Below are positions 1 to 9,044 of a DNA stretch of 64,000 nt, piece after piece. A program made the translations under genes and the position numbers. The notes beneath the pieces were generated by a model that saw only the letters and a program-made list of their open reading frames with translations, did no database searches and had not been told where the DNA came from. Origin of the DNA: Ralstonia pickettii (GTDB lineage Bacteria > Pseudomonadota > Gammaproteobacteria > Burkholderiales > Burkholderiaceae); contig NZ_JFZG01000008.1 of the NCBI RefSeq assembly GCF_000607165.1, positions 186,001 through 250,000 of the forward strand, given 5' to 3'. Position 1 is the stretch's first letter; each line of letters begins with the position of its first letter.

Positions 1-1285
1 GAAAGACGTGCCGTGGCCGTGCAACCCGACCAAGTACATCGTGCATTTCCCGGAAACGCGCGAAATCTGGTCGTTCGGCTCGGGCTACGGCGGCAACGCG
101 CTGCTGGGCAAGAAGTGCTTCGCATTGCGGATCGCCTCCACCATGGGCCGCGACCAGGGCTGGCTGGCCGAGCACATGCTGATCCTGGGCGTGACGTCGC
201 CGGAAGGCAAGACGTATCACGTGGCGGCGGCCTTCCCATCGGCCTGCGGCAAGACCAACTTTGCGATGCTGATTCCGCCGGCCGGCCTGAACGGCTGGAA
301 GGTGACGACCATCGGCGACGACATCGCCTGGATCAAGCCCCGCAAGGACGCAACCGGCAAGACCTGCCTGTACGCCATCAACCCGGAAGCCGGCTACTTT
401 GGCGTGGCCCCGGGCACCAGCGAGAAGACCAACTTCAACGCGATGGCCACGCTCAAAGAGAACGTCATCTTCACCAACGTAGCGCTCACGGACGACGGCG
501 ATGTGTGGTGGGAAGGCATGACCGACACGCCGCCCGCCCACCTGATCGACTGGCAAGGCCAGGATTGGACGCCCGCGACCGCAAAGGAAACCGGCCGCAA
601 GGCAGCGCATCCGAACGCGCGTTTTACGGCGCCGGCCGCCCAATGTCCCTCGATCGATCCGGAATGGGACAACCCGGCAGGCGTACCCATTGATGCGTTC
701 ATCTTCGGCGGCCGCCGCTCGACCACCGTGCCGCTCGTTACCGAAGCGCGCGACTGGACCGAAGGCGTGTACATGGCTGCCACGATGGGCTCGGAAACCA
801 CCGCCGCCGCTGCCGGCCAGCAAGGCGTGGTGCGCCGTGACCCGTTCGCCATGCTGCCGTTCTGCGGTTACAACATGGCCGACTACTTCGCGCACTGGCT
901 CAAGGTAGGCGAGAAGCTGGCCGAAAGCGGCGCCACGCTGCCGAAGATCTTCTGCGTGAACTGGTTCCGCAAGGACGAGAACGGCAAGTTCGTGTGGCCC
1001 GGTTTTGGCGAAAACATGCGCGTGCTCAAGTGGATGATCGATCGCATCGAGGGCCACGCGCAGGGCGACGAGCACGCCTTTGGCGTATCGCCGCGCTACG
1101 AAGAACTGAGCTGGGACGGCCTGAACTTCACGGCCGAGCAGTTCGCCAAGGTGATCTCGCTGGACGCGGACGCCTGGAAGCAGGAACTGGCGCTGCACGA
1201 CGAGCTGTTCACGAAACTGGCGCACGGCCTGCCGCAAGCGCTGCCCGACGCCAAGACCCGCCTGGAAGAACGCCTGGAGGGCTAA
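1..1285 (+). CDS. pckG: Phosphoenolpyruvate carboxykinase (GTP), 5' end outside window
   Basis: GTP-dependent PEP carboxykinase, which converts oxaloacetate plus GTP to PEP, CO2 and GDP at the entry of gluconeogenesis in the cytoplasm. The frame is open from the window edge, so the true start lies upstream. About 427 C-terminal residues are present, against roughly 600-620 for the family. Visible family motifs are the P-loop-like SACGKTN with the reactive Cys, the metal and nucleotide segment GDDIAWIK, and FIFGGRR further on. The stop is followed after about 30 bp by a strong terminator, so this is the end of its transcription unit. Family identity is secure; only the N-terminus is missing. 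Confidence 0.96.
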   Translation, partial: KDVPWPCNPTKYIVHFPETREIWSFGSGYGGNALLGKKCFALRIASTMGRDQGWLAEHMLILGVTSPEGKTYHVAAAFPSACGKTNFAMLIPPAGLNGWKVTTIGDDIAWIKPRKDATGKTCLYAINPEAGYFGVAPGTSEKTNFNAMATLKENVIFTNVALTDDGDVWWEGMTDTPPAHLIDWQGQDWTPATAKETGRKAAHPNARFTAPAAQCPSIDPEWDNPAGVPIDAFIFGGRRSTTVPLVTEARDWTEGVYMAATMGSETTAAAAGQQGVVRRDPFAMLPFCGYNMADYFAHWLKVGEKLAESGATLPKIFCVNWFRKDENGKFVWPGFGENMRVLKWMIDRIEGHAQGDEHAFGVSPRYEELSWDGLNFTAEQFAKVISLDADAWKQELALHDELFTKLAHGLPQALPDAKTRLEERLEG

Positions 1286-1314
1286 CACCCGCCGTCTCTT
1301 TGGCATCAGGACAG

Positions 1315-1342
1315 AAAGCCCGCCTTGCGCGGGCTTTTTTTT
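1315..1342 (+). terminator. Rho-independent terminator of pckG
   Basis: A 9-bp perfect stem (AAAGCCCGC with GCGGGCTTT) around a 5-nt loop runs into eight T residues, about 30 bp after the pckG stop. Confidence 0.93.
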
Positions 1343-2151
1343 CGCCCGCCCGCAGAAGGTTGCCCAAACAACGAGCAGTAATCCTAAAGTTTTAAATCGC
1401 GCGAATTACCCCTGCCAACAAAACAGATCAATTGATTTTTAGGAAATCGAATCGCTTTGTAAAAAATACCGCCGCACACATAAGCGCAATCATTATGCCG
1501 GCGCGAGCATAATCGTCATGCATTTATGCCGGACTTGAATCGTTGCACGCATGGTATCGGCCAAGAACGTTGCCTGGCGTAGCTTTATGAAGAATGCATG
1601 TCAACCGCGCCACCCCAATGCGTGTCGAATTGAATGAATTTCCAAATTTTAAAATTCCTGCGTGACGAATCCCTACGGGATTCTTATAATCCGGCAAAAC
1701 GGAATCCCTTCTCTCTGAGCCAGAGGGGGGTTCATGACTAGAGGAAACGGGAAAGGGCTAACAAGCCTTATGCCAACGGAGGTGGGGGATCCCTACTTCA
1801 CCGGCGCTCGGGGGGGCGCCGGCTCGGATTGTGCGCAAGCAATGCCGCAAACTGTGCAAACGATTGCATAGCTCGGCACGCTGCGGCAGGCACCGAGGGG
1901 TTTGCAGACCTTTCTCAGGACCACCCTGGACACCACCCAGGAGGCTCCGCTGGCGATCGTCGACGGGAACAGCAGCATGACGATCCGCGCAAGGCCAACG
2001 GCCGGGCAACAGCGCCCGCAAGAAACGACATGCGAGCACACGCGCAATTGCCCGCATGGCACTCATAACAACGCGCACCGCAGACAGCAGAGCGCAGCCG
2101 CGAGGCTGCTCGCCGGAGTGTGTCGGCTGGTTAGACGGGAGGTATCACAAA
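1343..2151. other. Long gene-free stretch with structured sequence
   Basis: About 810 bp with no convincing coding frame. The first part (about 1390-1690) is notably AT-rich for this genome. After a good promoter-like sequence near 1662-1690 come several inverted repeats: a hairpin at 1706-1730 with a CTCTG/CAGAG core, an AGGGCT/AGCCTT hairpin near 1755-1770, and a perfect 7-bp stem CCGGCGC/GCGCCGG at 1801-1807 and 1816-1822. No U-tract follows the last one. It may be a long 5' leader of the downstream response regulator, or an independent small RNA. Confidence 0.5.
1662..1690 (+). promoter_or_regulatory. Sigma-70-like promoter with palindrome in the spacer
   Basis: A perfect TATAAT lies at 1685-1690, with GTGACG (4 of 6 to TTGACA) 17 bp upstream and an A/T tract before it. 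The spacer contains the perfect dyad GAATCCC-TAC-GGGATTC (1667-1683), and the half-site GAATCCC recurs at 1702-1708. This arrangement looks like a repressor site over a promoter. Confidence 0.55.
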
Positions 2152-2988
2152 GTGGGTATTCAGATCTTGCTGGTCGAACAAGACCAGGCAGAGGGGGAGC
2201 GTCTGTCGTTTTCCCTGCGTGATGGTGGACACGACGTTCAACGGGTCAGCCATCCGGGCCAGGCGCAGTCTGCCATCCTGGTGGCCATGCCTGAGTTGCT
2301 CCTGATGGAGTGGACATGGCCCGAGCGCGAGTCGATCGACATGCTGCTGGCCTTGCGCGCCAACATGCAGACGCGCGGCCTGCCGGTTATCGTGCTGTCC
2401 CGTCATGGCGATGCGCGTGCCAAGATTGCCGCGCTCGACGCCGGCGCCGACGACTACGTCGTCAAACCGTGCGACACGGGTGAACTGCATGCCCGCATTC
2501 GCGCCGTACTGCGCCGCCGTGCGCCGCATCAGCACGGCGACGACATCCTGCAGGTCAACGGCCTGCGCCTCGATCCGCTCACGCTGGGCGTGACTGCGCA
2601 AACCGACACCGGCCCGCGCGCCATTCCGCTCAGCCCGCTGGAATTCCGCCTGCTGCACTTTCTCGTCGCGCATCCGCAACGCGTGCACTCGCGCACGCAA
2701 CTGCTGGACCGCGTGTGGGGCAACCATGTATTCGTAGGTGAGCGCACGGTGGATGTGCACGTGCGCAAGCTGCGCGTGGCGCTGGCCGGCACGCCCTGCG
2801 ATGGCCTGATCCAGACCGTGCGCGGCGGCGGCTATCGCCTCGTGGTGGGCACCAACGGCGCAACGGCCGCGCATGCTGCCGACGCGATCGGCATGCAACT
2901 GGAAACAGCAACCCGCAAGGCTGAACTGCCGGCATACGGCCGCGTCCCCACGACGCGCTCGCTCGGCCCGGCTCAGTTGGGCGCCTGA
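2152..2988 (+). CDS. OmpR/PhoB-family response regulator with atypical receiver
   Basis: DNA-binding response regulator with a receiver domain (about residues 3-118) and a winged-helix Trans_reg_C domain (about 130-235; it contains SRTQLLDRVWG and GERTVDVHVRKLR). The GTG start at 2152 is chosen because GGGAGG lies 9 bp upstream and the receiver's first strand begins immediately. Aligned with PhoB, the phosphoacceptor Asp is Glu (E53 in LLLMEW) and one of the metal-binding acids is Gln (E9-Q10), while the conserved Ser/Thr (S83) and Lys (K105) remain. It may therefore act without normal phosphorylation. No partner kinase is adjacent. A C-terminal tail of about 40 residues follows the DNA-binding domain. 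Confidence 0.85.
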   Translation: MGIQILLVEQDQAEGERLSFSLRDGGHDVQRVSHPGQAQSAILVAMPELLLMEWTWPERESIDMLLALRANMQTRGLPVIVLSRHGDARAKIAALDAGADDYVVKPCDTGELHARIRAVLRRRAPHQHGDDILQVNGLRLDPLTLGVTAQTDTGPRAIPLSPLEFRLLHFLVAHPQRVHSRTQLLDRVWGNHVFVGERTVDVHVRKLRVALAGTPCDGLIQTVRGGGYRLVVGTNGATAAHAADAIGMQLETATRKAELPAYGRVPTTRSLGPAQLGA

Positions 2989-3009
2989 CGAGCCTGTCCG
3001 CCAGAGCAG

Positions 3010-3046
3010 ACCGCCGCTTGCGCATCGCGCAGCGGCGGTTTTCTTT
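3010..3046 (+). terminator. Terminator of the response regulator gene
   Basis: Stem ACCGCCGCT (3010-3018) pairs with AGCGGCGGT (3031-3039), with an inner GCGC/GCGC extension, then TTTTCTTTT. It lies 22 bp after the stop codon. The convergent otnI gene ends at 3116. Confidence 0.88.
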
Positions 3047-3115
3047 TGCGTCAGCGCCTGGCGATGCACCTCGCAGCCCAGGCAGATTGGCACAGTTCCT
3101 TCTTGTGCTGCTGCG

Positions 3116-3904
3116 TCAACGCTGGCTTTCGCGCCAGCGTTTAAGCCAGCCGAGCCCTTCGCTCGTACCGGCACGCGGCCGATATTCGCAGCCGATCCAG
3201 CCGTCATAGCCGAGCGCGTCCAGCAACGCGAAGAGGTGTGGATAGTTCAGCTCGCCTTCGTCCGGTTCGTGGCGATCGGGCACGCCGGCAATCTGCACGT
3301 GGCCCACACCATCGACGTACTGCTTGAGCTTGACCGACAGATCGCCCTCCATGATCTGCGCGTGATACAGGTCGAACTGCACCTTGACGTTGGTCGCGCC
3401 GACTTCCTTGCACACCGCATGTGCCTGCGCCTGGTGCGTGAGGAAAAAGCCCGGCATGTCGCGCGTGTTGATCGGCTCCAGCACGATGGTGACCGCCGCG
3501 CCGGCAGCCTCGCGCGCAGCGTAGGCGACGTTGCTCACGTAGGTAGCGTGATGGCGTGCGCGGTCCGCACCCGCGGGTAGCAGGCCGGCCATCACGTGCA
3601 GGCGCGTGTTGCCGAGCACCTGCGCATACTCCAGCGCTGTCGCAATGCCGCGCTTGAATTCCTCTTCGCGACCGGGCAGCGAGGCGATGCCGCGCTCGCC
3701 GCCAGCCCAGTCGCCCGGCGGAGCATTGAACAGTGCTTGCGTGAGGCCAGCGTCGTCAAGACGGGCGCGGATATCCGCCTTGTCGAAGTCGTAGGGAAAT
3801 AGGAACTCCACGCCCTCGAAGCCATCTTTTGCCGCGGCGGCAAAGCGGTCGAGGAACGCGTGCTCCTGGTACATCATGGACAGGTTGGCGGCAAAGCGCG
3901 GCAT
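3116..3904 (-). CDS. otnI: 2-oxo-tetronate isomerase (hydroxypyruvate isomerase family)
   Basis: TIM-barrel isomerase of the Hyi/OtnI family (AP-endonuclease-2-like fold), 262 residues. In tetronate catabolism it interconverts 2-oxo- and 3-oxo-tetronate between the dehydrogenase and kinase steps. Typical family segments are the N-terminal [14 protein letters not shown], the metal-ligand Glu in VLEPINTRD, the Asp/His pair in VQFDLYHAQ, and GCEYRP near the C-terminus. It is the last gene of the minus-strand operon, 23 bp after the MFS gene. Sequence alone does not separate it from hydroxypyruvate isomerase; the neighbours otnK, otnC, ltnD and denD decide the call. Confidence 0.88.
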   Translation of the reverse strand: MPRFAANLSMMYQEHAFLDRFAAAAKDGFEGVEFLFPYDFDKADIRARLDDAGLTQALFNAPPGDWAGGERGIASLPGREEEFKRGIATALEYAQVLGNTRLHVMAGLLPAGADRARHHATYVSNVAYAAREAAGAAVTIVLEPINTRDMPGFFLTHQAQAHAVCKEVGATNVKVQFDLYHAQIMEGDLSVKLKQYVDGVGHVQIAGVPDRHEPDEGELNYPHLFALLDALGYDGWIGCEYRPRAGTSEGLGWLKRWRESQR

Positions 3905-3927
3905 GGCAGACCTCTGAATACGATTGC

Positions 3928-5253
3928 TTATTTATTGACCAACTTCGGCGGCGTGCGCAACACGGCAATGCAGCCGAGCACCAGCACGCCCGCCAACGCA
4001 TACATGCCGGCGGATGTGCTGCCCGTCATGTCCTTGAGCGCACCGATCATATAGGGGCTCACAAAGCCGGCCAAGTTGCCGACCGAGTTGATGGCGGCAA
4101 TGCCGGCAGCGGCAGCCGTGCCTTGCAGGAAGGCCGTGGGCAGGGACCAGAACAGCGGCGCGCACGTCAGCACACCCGCAGCGGCCAACGACAGGAACAC
4201 GATCGACAGGACCACGTTGTGCCCAGCCGTGGCCACCACGGCAAAACCGACTGCGCCCATCAGCGCCGGCACAACCAGGTGCCAGCGACGCTCGCGGCGT
4301 GCATCGGCACTGCGACCGATCAGCACCATGGTGATCGCCGCACATAGGTACGGGATGGCGGAGAGCACGCCCACCATGAAGGTGTCTTTCACACCGGCGT
4401 TCTTCACCAGCGTCGGCATCCAGAACGTCAGCCCGTACTGGCCCATGACGAAGGTGAAGTAAATCAGGCTCATCATCCACACGCGCGGATCGGAGAACAC
4501 CTTGCCGATGCCGGGGTGCTCGGTCTTGCCTTTGTTATCGGCGGCAATGTTGGTTTCGAGGATCTGCTTCTCGTCTTCCGACAACCACTTGGCTTTGCGG
4601 ATGCTGTCATCGAACTTCCACAGCACCAGCAGGCCCACCAGCACGGCAGGGACGGCTTCGATCACGAACATCCACTGCCAGCCCTGCCAGCCGCCGCCTA
4701 CGCCCGTCCCGTGGAAGGCGCTCATGATCCAGCCCGACAGCGGATTGCCGAAGATGCCCGAGATGGGGATGGCCGCCATGAACATCGCCACAATGCGTGC
4801 GCGGCGATGCGACGGATACCAGTACGTCAGGTACAGGATGATGCCGGGGTAGAAACCTGCTTCGGCCAAGCCCAGGAGAAAGCGCATCACGTAGAACTGG
4901 GTGGGCGTCTGCACGAATGCGAATGCGCCCGAGATCAAACCCCACGTGATCATGATCCGCGCGATCCAGATACGCGCGCCGATCTTGTTCATCAGCAGGT
5001 TGCTCGGCACCTCGAAGAGAAAGTACCCGATGAAGAAGATGCCGGCACCGAGCCCGTAGACCGTCTCGGAAAAATTCAGCGCCTGCGACATCTGCAGCTT
5101 CGCAAACCCGACGTTCACACGGTCGAGGTACGCGACCACATAGCACAGCATGATGAGTGGGACGATGCGGCGCGACACGCGCGCATAGACGCTGTCCTCT
5201 TTTGAAACGGCGTGCGAAGGCAACGCCGCCGGGGTGGCGGTCGAGGTGTTCAT
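3928..5253 (-). CDS. MFS transporter, anion:cation symporter family (probable tetronate uptake)
   Basis: A 441-residue inner-membrane permease with 12 hydrophobic segments. The family signature [13 protein letters not shown] sits at the end of the first membrane helix, as in the anion:cation symporters (tartrate, galactonate and hexuronate carriers). Other typical segments are the loop-2/3 region around [14 protein letters not shown] and [16 protein letters not shown] lies upstream of the ATG. It sits between otnC and otnI in the tetronate operon, so the substrate is probably L-threonate and/or D-erythronate; this is inferred from context. The 63-bp gap to otnC holds a short inverted repeat (ACCGAT/ATCGGT, 5298-5314). 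Confidence 0.9.
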   Translation of the reverse strand: MNTSTATPAALPSHAVSKEDSVYARVSRRIVPLIMLCYVVAYLDRVNVGFAKLQMSQALNFSETVYGLGAGIFFIGYFLFEVPSNLLMNKIGARIWIARIMITWGLISGAFAFVQTPTQFYVMRFLLGLAEAGFYPGIILYLTYWYPSHRRARIVAMFMAAIPISGIFGNPLSGWIMSAFHGTGVGGGWQGWQWMFVIEAVPAVLVGLLVLWKFDDSIRKAKWLSEDEKQILETNIAADNKGKTEHPGIGKVFSDPRVWMMSLIYFTFVMGQYGLTFWMPTLVKNAGVKDTFMVGVLSAIPYLCAAITMVLIGRSADARRERRWHLVVPALMGAVGFAVVATAGHNVVLSIVFLSLAAAGVLTCAPLFWSLPTAFLQGTAAAAGIAAINSVGNLAGFVSPYMIGALKDMTGSTSAGMYALAGVLVLGCIAVLRTPPKLVNK

Positions 5254-5316
5254 GTGGTCTCCGGTGTAGGTTTTATGTGGGCCGTGCAGCGGGCGCTACC
5301 GATTTGCTATCGGTTG

Positions 5317-5961
5317 CTACCAACGGGCCCCGAACGTCTGGCGCAGTTCGTCGATCTGCGCGTCGGACAGCGGTGCAGGCTTGGGTTCGGTCATCAACCA
5401 AAGCCGTGCGGTTTCTTCCAATTCTTCCAGCGCGTAGGCTGCATTCGACACCGAGCCGTGCCATACCACGGGCCCGAGTCGATCGAGCAGCACGGCGCGC
5501 ACGTCATTGGCCAGCGCAGCAATCTGCGAGGCCACATCCGGATGCCCCGGACGCTGATACGTGATGAGCGGTACGTGGCCGACCTTCATCACGTAGTACG
5601 GCGTGATGGGTGGCAGCACATCGGCTTCGTTCCAGACGCCGGCCAGCGTGAGCGCCACAAGATGCGTCGAATGCGTGTGCACCACGGCATGCGCGTCGGC
5701 ATTGCGGTCGTAGATGCCGCGATGCAGGGCGAGCGTCTTCGACGGCTTGTCGCCGCCGACCCATTCGCCCGTCGCCAGGACCTTGGCAATACGCGCCGGG
5801 TCCAGCGTGCCAAGGCAGGCATCGGTGGGCGTGATGAGCCAGCCGTCAGGCAGGCGTGCGCTGATGTTGCCTGCCGTGCCGACGGTGTAGCCGCGCGCAT
5901 ACAGGCTCTGCCCGACGCGGGCGATCTCTTCACGCAGCGCTGTTTCGGTGAACGCGCTCAT
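5317..5961 (-). CDS. otnC: 3-oxo-tetronate 4-phosphate decarboxylase
   Basis: Class II aldolase/adducin-fold protein, 214 residues. It decarboxylates 3-oxo-tetronate 4-phosphate to dihydroxyacetone phosphate and CO2, the last specific step of the pathway. The fold's hallmarks are visible: glycine-rich GTAGNISARLPDGWLITP near the N-terminus, and the Zn-binding His cluster in VVHTHSTHLV. Its ATG overlaps the otnK stop by four bases (ATGA), so the two are translationally coupled. Fuculose-phosphate aldolase-like enzymes share this fold. The pairing with a DUF1537 kinase supports OtnC. Confidence 0.92.
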   Translation of the reverse strand: MSAFTETALREEIARVGQSLYARGYTVGTAGNISARLPDGWLITPTDACLGTLDPARIAKVLATGEWVGGDKPSKTLALHRGIYDRNADAHAVVHTHSTHLVALTLAGVWNEADVLPPITPYYVMKVGHVPLITYQRPGHPDVASQIAALANDVRAVLLDRLGPVVWHGSVSNAAYALEELEETARLWLMTEPKPAPLSDAQIDELRQTFGARW

Positions 5962-7271
5962 ACGGCTGCCTCCGCGGTGGCCTGCGCCAGTTGCGCAAGC
6001 GCCTTCTCGAAGAAATCCACCGTTCCGAAGTTGCCGGACTTCAATGCCAGTGCAACCGGATCGTTGTCGATGGTGGCTGTCCAGGGCACGCCTGGGTCGA
6101 TCTGCGGGCCGATGCGCAGCGCGCGCACGTCAAGCGCCTGCACCACCGCGCCCGATGTTTCACCGCCGGCCACCACGAAGCGGCGCACGCCATCGGCATG
6201 CAGCGTTCGGGCGATGCGGCCCAGGGCATCTTCAACCAGCTTGCCGGCGCGTTCCACACCCAGCGTTTGCTGCACGTGGGCCACTTGCTCCGGCGCACTG
6301 GTGGCGTACACCAGCACCGTCTGACCGGCATGGCGGTGCACGAAATCGAGCGCCTCGACCACCACCGGTTTGCCTTCGGCCAGCGCCAGCGGATCAATCT
6401 GGAAGGCGGGGCGCGATGCACGCCATTGCGCCACTTGTGCGTTCGTCGCGCGCGAGCAACTGCCCGACAGCACGATCGCCGAGTCCGCCACCACAGGCAG
6501 TTGGGCCGCGTTGCCATGTTCGGTGATCAGCCCTGCGCGGCGGTATTGCGCCGGCAAGCCAAGCGCCAAGCCCGAGCCGCCCGTGAGCAGGGGCAGGTCG
6601 GCAAACGCCTCGCCCAGCACGATCAGGTCATCGTTGGAAATGGCATCGGCAATCGCCAGCTTCACGCCGTCGGCGCGCAGTTGCTGGGCCTGATCGCGAG
6701 CGGCCTGGGCGCCGCGCATGATGGTGTCGTAACGCAGCAGGCCGACCTTGCCCGCGCTCTGGCGCGCGAGCACCGGCACGAGGTTCGGATCGCGCATCGG
6801 CGTCAGCGGATGGTGCTCCATGCCCGACGCGTTGAGCAGCACGTCGCCCACGAACAGATGGCCGCGGAAGATCGTGCGGCCGTTCTCGGGAAATGCAGGG
6901 CAAGCCAACGTGAAATCGGTGCCCAGCGCAGCCATCAACGCCTCGGCCACTGGGCCGATGTTGCCGTCGTCGGTGGAATCGAAGGTCGAACAGTATTTGA
7001 AGAAGAAGCGCGAGCAACCTTGCGCACGCAGCCAGTGCAGTGCGCTCAATGACTGCGCCACGGCATCGGCCGCCGCAATCGTGCGCGACTTGAGCGCCAC
7101 GACGATGGCATCGGCATCCGCAGCGATGGCTTCCTCGCCTGCCTGCGGCACACCGATGGTCTGCACGGTGCGCATGCCGGCACGCACGAGCATGTTGGCG
7201 AGGTCGGTCGCACCGGTGAAGTCATCGGCAATGCAACCGAGGACCGGACGGGACTTGGGCGCGTTGCTCAT
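5958..7271 (-). CDS. otnK: 3-oxo-tetronate kinase (DUF1537 family)
   Basis: Four-carbon acid sugar kinase, 437 residues, which phosphorylates 3-oxo-tetronate at C4 with ATP. The N-terminal substrate-binding domain begins with the diagnostic IADDFTGATDLA; the C-terminal nucleotide-binding domain contains VLSGSCSRATNAQ and FVVAGGETSGAV. Length and both domains match the characterised OtnK group. It overlaps ltnD upstream and otnC downstream by ATGA, giving a tightly coupled ltnD-otnK-otnC core. The pathway assignment rests on published work on DUF1537 acid-sugar kinases; specificity between the L-threonate and D-erythronate routes is shared, because both converge on the same intermediate. Confidence 0.93.
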   Translation of the reverse strand: MSNAPKSRPVLGCIADDFTGATDLANMLVRAGMRTVQTIGVPQAGEEAIAADADAIVVALKSRTIAAADAVAQSLSALHWLRAQGCSRFFFKYCSTFDSTDDGNIGPVAEALMAALGTDFTLACPAFPENGRTIFRGHLFVGDVLLNASGMEHHPLTPMRDPNLVPVLARQSAGKVGLLRYDTIMRGAQAARDQAQQLRADGVKLAIADAISNDDLIVLGEAFADLPLLTGGSGLALGLPAQYRRAGLITEHGNAAQLPVVADSAIVLSGSCSRATNAQVAQWRASRPAFQIDPLALAEGKPVVVEALDFVHRHAGQTVLVYATSAPEQVAHVQQTLGVERAGKLVEDALGRIARTLHADGVRRFVVAGGETSGAVVQALDVRALRIGPQIDPGVPWTATIDNDPVALALKSGNFGTVDFFEKALAQLAQATAEAAV

Positions 7272-8179
7272 TTTGGCTGGCCCTCCGGCAGCGTGATCCC
7301 CGGGAAGATCTTGATCACGGCGGAATCGTCTTCCCGGGCGTAGCCGGCGGTCGACGCCTGCATGAACATCTGGTGCGCGGTGGCCGCCAGCGGCAGCGGG
7401 AACTTGGTCGCGCGCGCGGTATCGAGCACGAGCCCCAGGTCCTTGACGAAGATGTCGACTGCCGACAGCGGCGTGTAGTCGCCCGCCAGCACATGGGCCA
7501 TGCGGTTTTCGAACATCCAGCTGTTGCCCGCGCTATGGGTGATGACTTCATAAAGCGCATCCGCCGCCACGCCTTCGCGCAGGCCGAGGGCCATGGCTTC
7601 GGCGGCGGCTGCAATGTGCACGCCGGCCAGCAGCTGGTTGATGATCTTCACCTTGCTGCCCGCGCCAGCCTTGTCGCCCAGGCGATAGACCTTGCCGGCC
7701 ATGGCGTCGAGCACATGGCCCGCCGCCGCATACGCCTCGGGCTTGGCCGAGGTCATCATGGTCATCTGGCCCGACGCGGCCTTGGCAGCGCCGCCCGAGA
7801 TCGGGCCATCCACATACAGGATGCCCTGCTGCGCAAGGCGTGCCTCAAGTGCGATGGACCAGTTCGGATCCACCGTCGAGCACATGACGAAGGTGCTGCC
7901 CGGCCGCATGGCGCCCGCTGCACCGCCCTCGCCGAACAGCACGGCCTCGGTCTGCGCGGCGTTGACCACCACCGAGACCACCACATCCACACCAGCGGCA
8001 ACCTCCGCCGGCGTTGCGCGGGCCACGCCGCCTTCCTTGGCGAAATCCGCTGCGGCACCCGGGCGCGCGTCGCAGGCATGCACGGTGTAGCCGTGATTGC
8101 GCAGGGTTTTGGCAATGCCCAAACCCATGGCGCCGAGTCCGATCACGCCGACCTTCCGGTCAGCCGCCGATTGCGTCAT
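7268..8179 (-). CDS. ltnD: L-threonate dehydrogenase
   Basis: NAD-dependent beta-hydroxyacid dehydrogenase family member, 303 residues, expected to oxidise L-threonate at C2 to 2-oxo-tetronate. The N-terminal Rossmann motif is GVIGLGAMGLGIA, followed by the substrate-binding GPISGGAAKA. The catalytic Lys lies in the KVKIINQLLAG segment. Its stop overlaps the otnK start. Close paralogues include tartronate semialdehyde reductase and 3-hydroxyisobutyrate dehydrogenase. The otnK-otnC-otnI context makes LtnD the best call. Confidence 0.9.
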   Translation of the reverse strand: MTQSAADRKVGVIGLGAMGLGIAKTLRNHGYTVHACDARPGAAADFAKEGGVARATPAEVAAGVDVVVSVVVNAAQTEAVLFGEGGAAGAMRPGSTFVMCSTVDPNWSIALEARLAQQGILYVDGPISGGAAKAASGQMTMMTSAKPEAYAAAGHVLDAMAGKVYRLGDKAGAGSKVKIINQLLAGVHIAAAAEAMALGLREGVAADALYEVITHSAGNSWMFENRMAHVLAGDYTPLSAVDIFVKDLGLVLDTARATKFPLPLAATAHQMFMQASTAGYAREDDSAVIKIFPGITLPEGQPK

Positions 8180-8194
8180 GAATGGCTCCTGAAA

Positions 8195-8911
8195 TCAGTC
8201 TTGCGCCGTATCGCGGCCCTCGGCCAGGCGACGTGCGGCATTGAACATGTGGGTCTGCGCGGCGTTGCGTGCGGCAAGTGTGTCGCGGTGGCGGATGGCG
8301 TCGACCATCGCGCGGTGTTCGTCGCGGACTTGGCGCGCGAAGTCTTCGCGGCGTGCTTCGTTGCTGCGCGTCACGCCAATCGCTTCTTCCAGGTATTGGC
8401 TGAAGAAGCCAAGTGCCTGCACCAGAAACGGATTGCCGCTGGCGGCGGCGATGGCGTGGTGAAAGCGTAGGTCTTCGGCCACGCCGTCACCGCCTGCCGC
8501 CACTGCAGCGTCGATGCTGTCGAGTGCGGCGTCGATCTCGATCATCTCGGCATCCGTTCGGCGCTGAGCGGCCAGGGCGGCGCCTTCCGCCTCCAGCGCG
8601 CGGCGCAGCTCGATGATGTGGAGCACGGCATCGATCGAGCCGGCCTGCGCCGCGTCGATACGCAGCGGCTTGAGGCCAGCCTGCTGCGTGACGTACACGC
8701 CACTGCCCTGGCGCGCTTCGACCACGCCTTCGTGGCGCAGACGCGAGATGGCTTCGCGGATCACGGTGCGGCTCACACCGAATTCCTGGCCGAGCACGGT
8801 TTCGGACGGCATGCGTTCGCCGCGGCGCAGTTCGCCCGCGTCGATCTTGTCCATCAGGGTCTGGGCCACGCGGTCGGACAGGGAGGGCGCGGCGTCGAGT
8901 CGTTCAAACAT
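8195..8911 (-). CDS. GntR-family (FadR/FCD subgroup) regulator of the tetronate locus
   Basis: Transcription factor of about 238 residues. The N-terminal winged helix contains GERMPSETVLGQEFGVSRTVIREA, here cited only as positions about 35-58, and the C-terminal FCD ligand domain holds the metal-type His pair in RFHHAIAAASGNP. I chose the start that gives the usual FadR-like N-terminus (MFERLDAAPSLSDR). The frame stays open to an ATG at 8980, and neither start has a strong ribosome-binding site. It heads the operon, 15 bp before ltnD, and faces denD. The likely role is a repressor released by a tetronate or pathway intermediate. Confidence 0.88.
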   Translation of the reverse strand: MFERLDAAPSLSDRVAQTLMDKIDAGELRRGERMPSETVLGQEFGVSRTVIREAISRLRHEGVVEARQGSGVYVTQQAGLKPLRIDAAQAGSIDAVLHIIELRRALEAEGAALAAQRRTDAEMIEIDAALDSIDAAVAAGGDGVAEDLRFHHAIAAASGNPFLVQALGFFSQYLEEAIGVTRSNEARREDFARQVRDEHRAMVDAIRHRDTLAARNAAQTHMFNAARRLAEGRDTAQD

Positions 8912-8947
8912 GGTGGCAGGGAGATCTTGGCAAGGGTAAATTCGTCG

Positions 8948-8959
8948 TGTCATCATACA
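8948..8959. promoter_or_regulatory. Possible GntR operator in the regulator-denD intergenic region
   Basis: TGTCATCATACA has the outer dyad TGT-N6-ACA and lies between the divergent regulator and denD. FCD-type GntR proteins often bind short dyads of this kind. It is weak evidence on its own, and if the longer regulator start (8980) were used the site would be coding. Confidence 0.25.
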
Positions 8960-9044
8960 AGTTGAGTCGCAGAGCTTCATCCCTGTTTACCCTAGGCATC
9001 GATCAAAACGCCCGGCCGCATACGTCAGGCAACAAGGAGACACC

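Noticed and set aside
1829-2222. Short open frames in the region before the response regulator
   Set aside because: They lack ribosome-binding sites and recognisable composition, and overlap each other. Long frames arise by chance at this GC content.
2131-3207. Long minus-strand frame opposite the response regulator
   Set aside because: Mirror of a high-GC gene, no domain or start signal.
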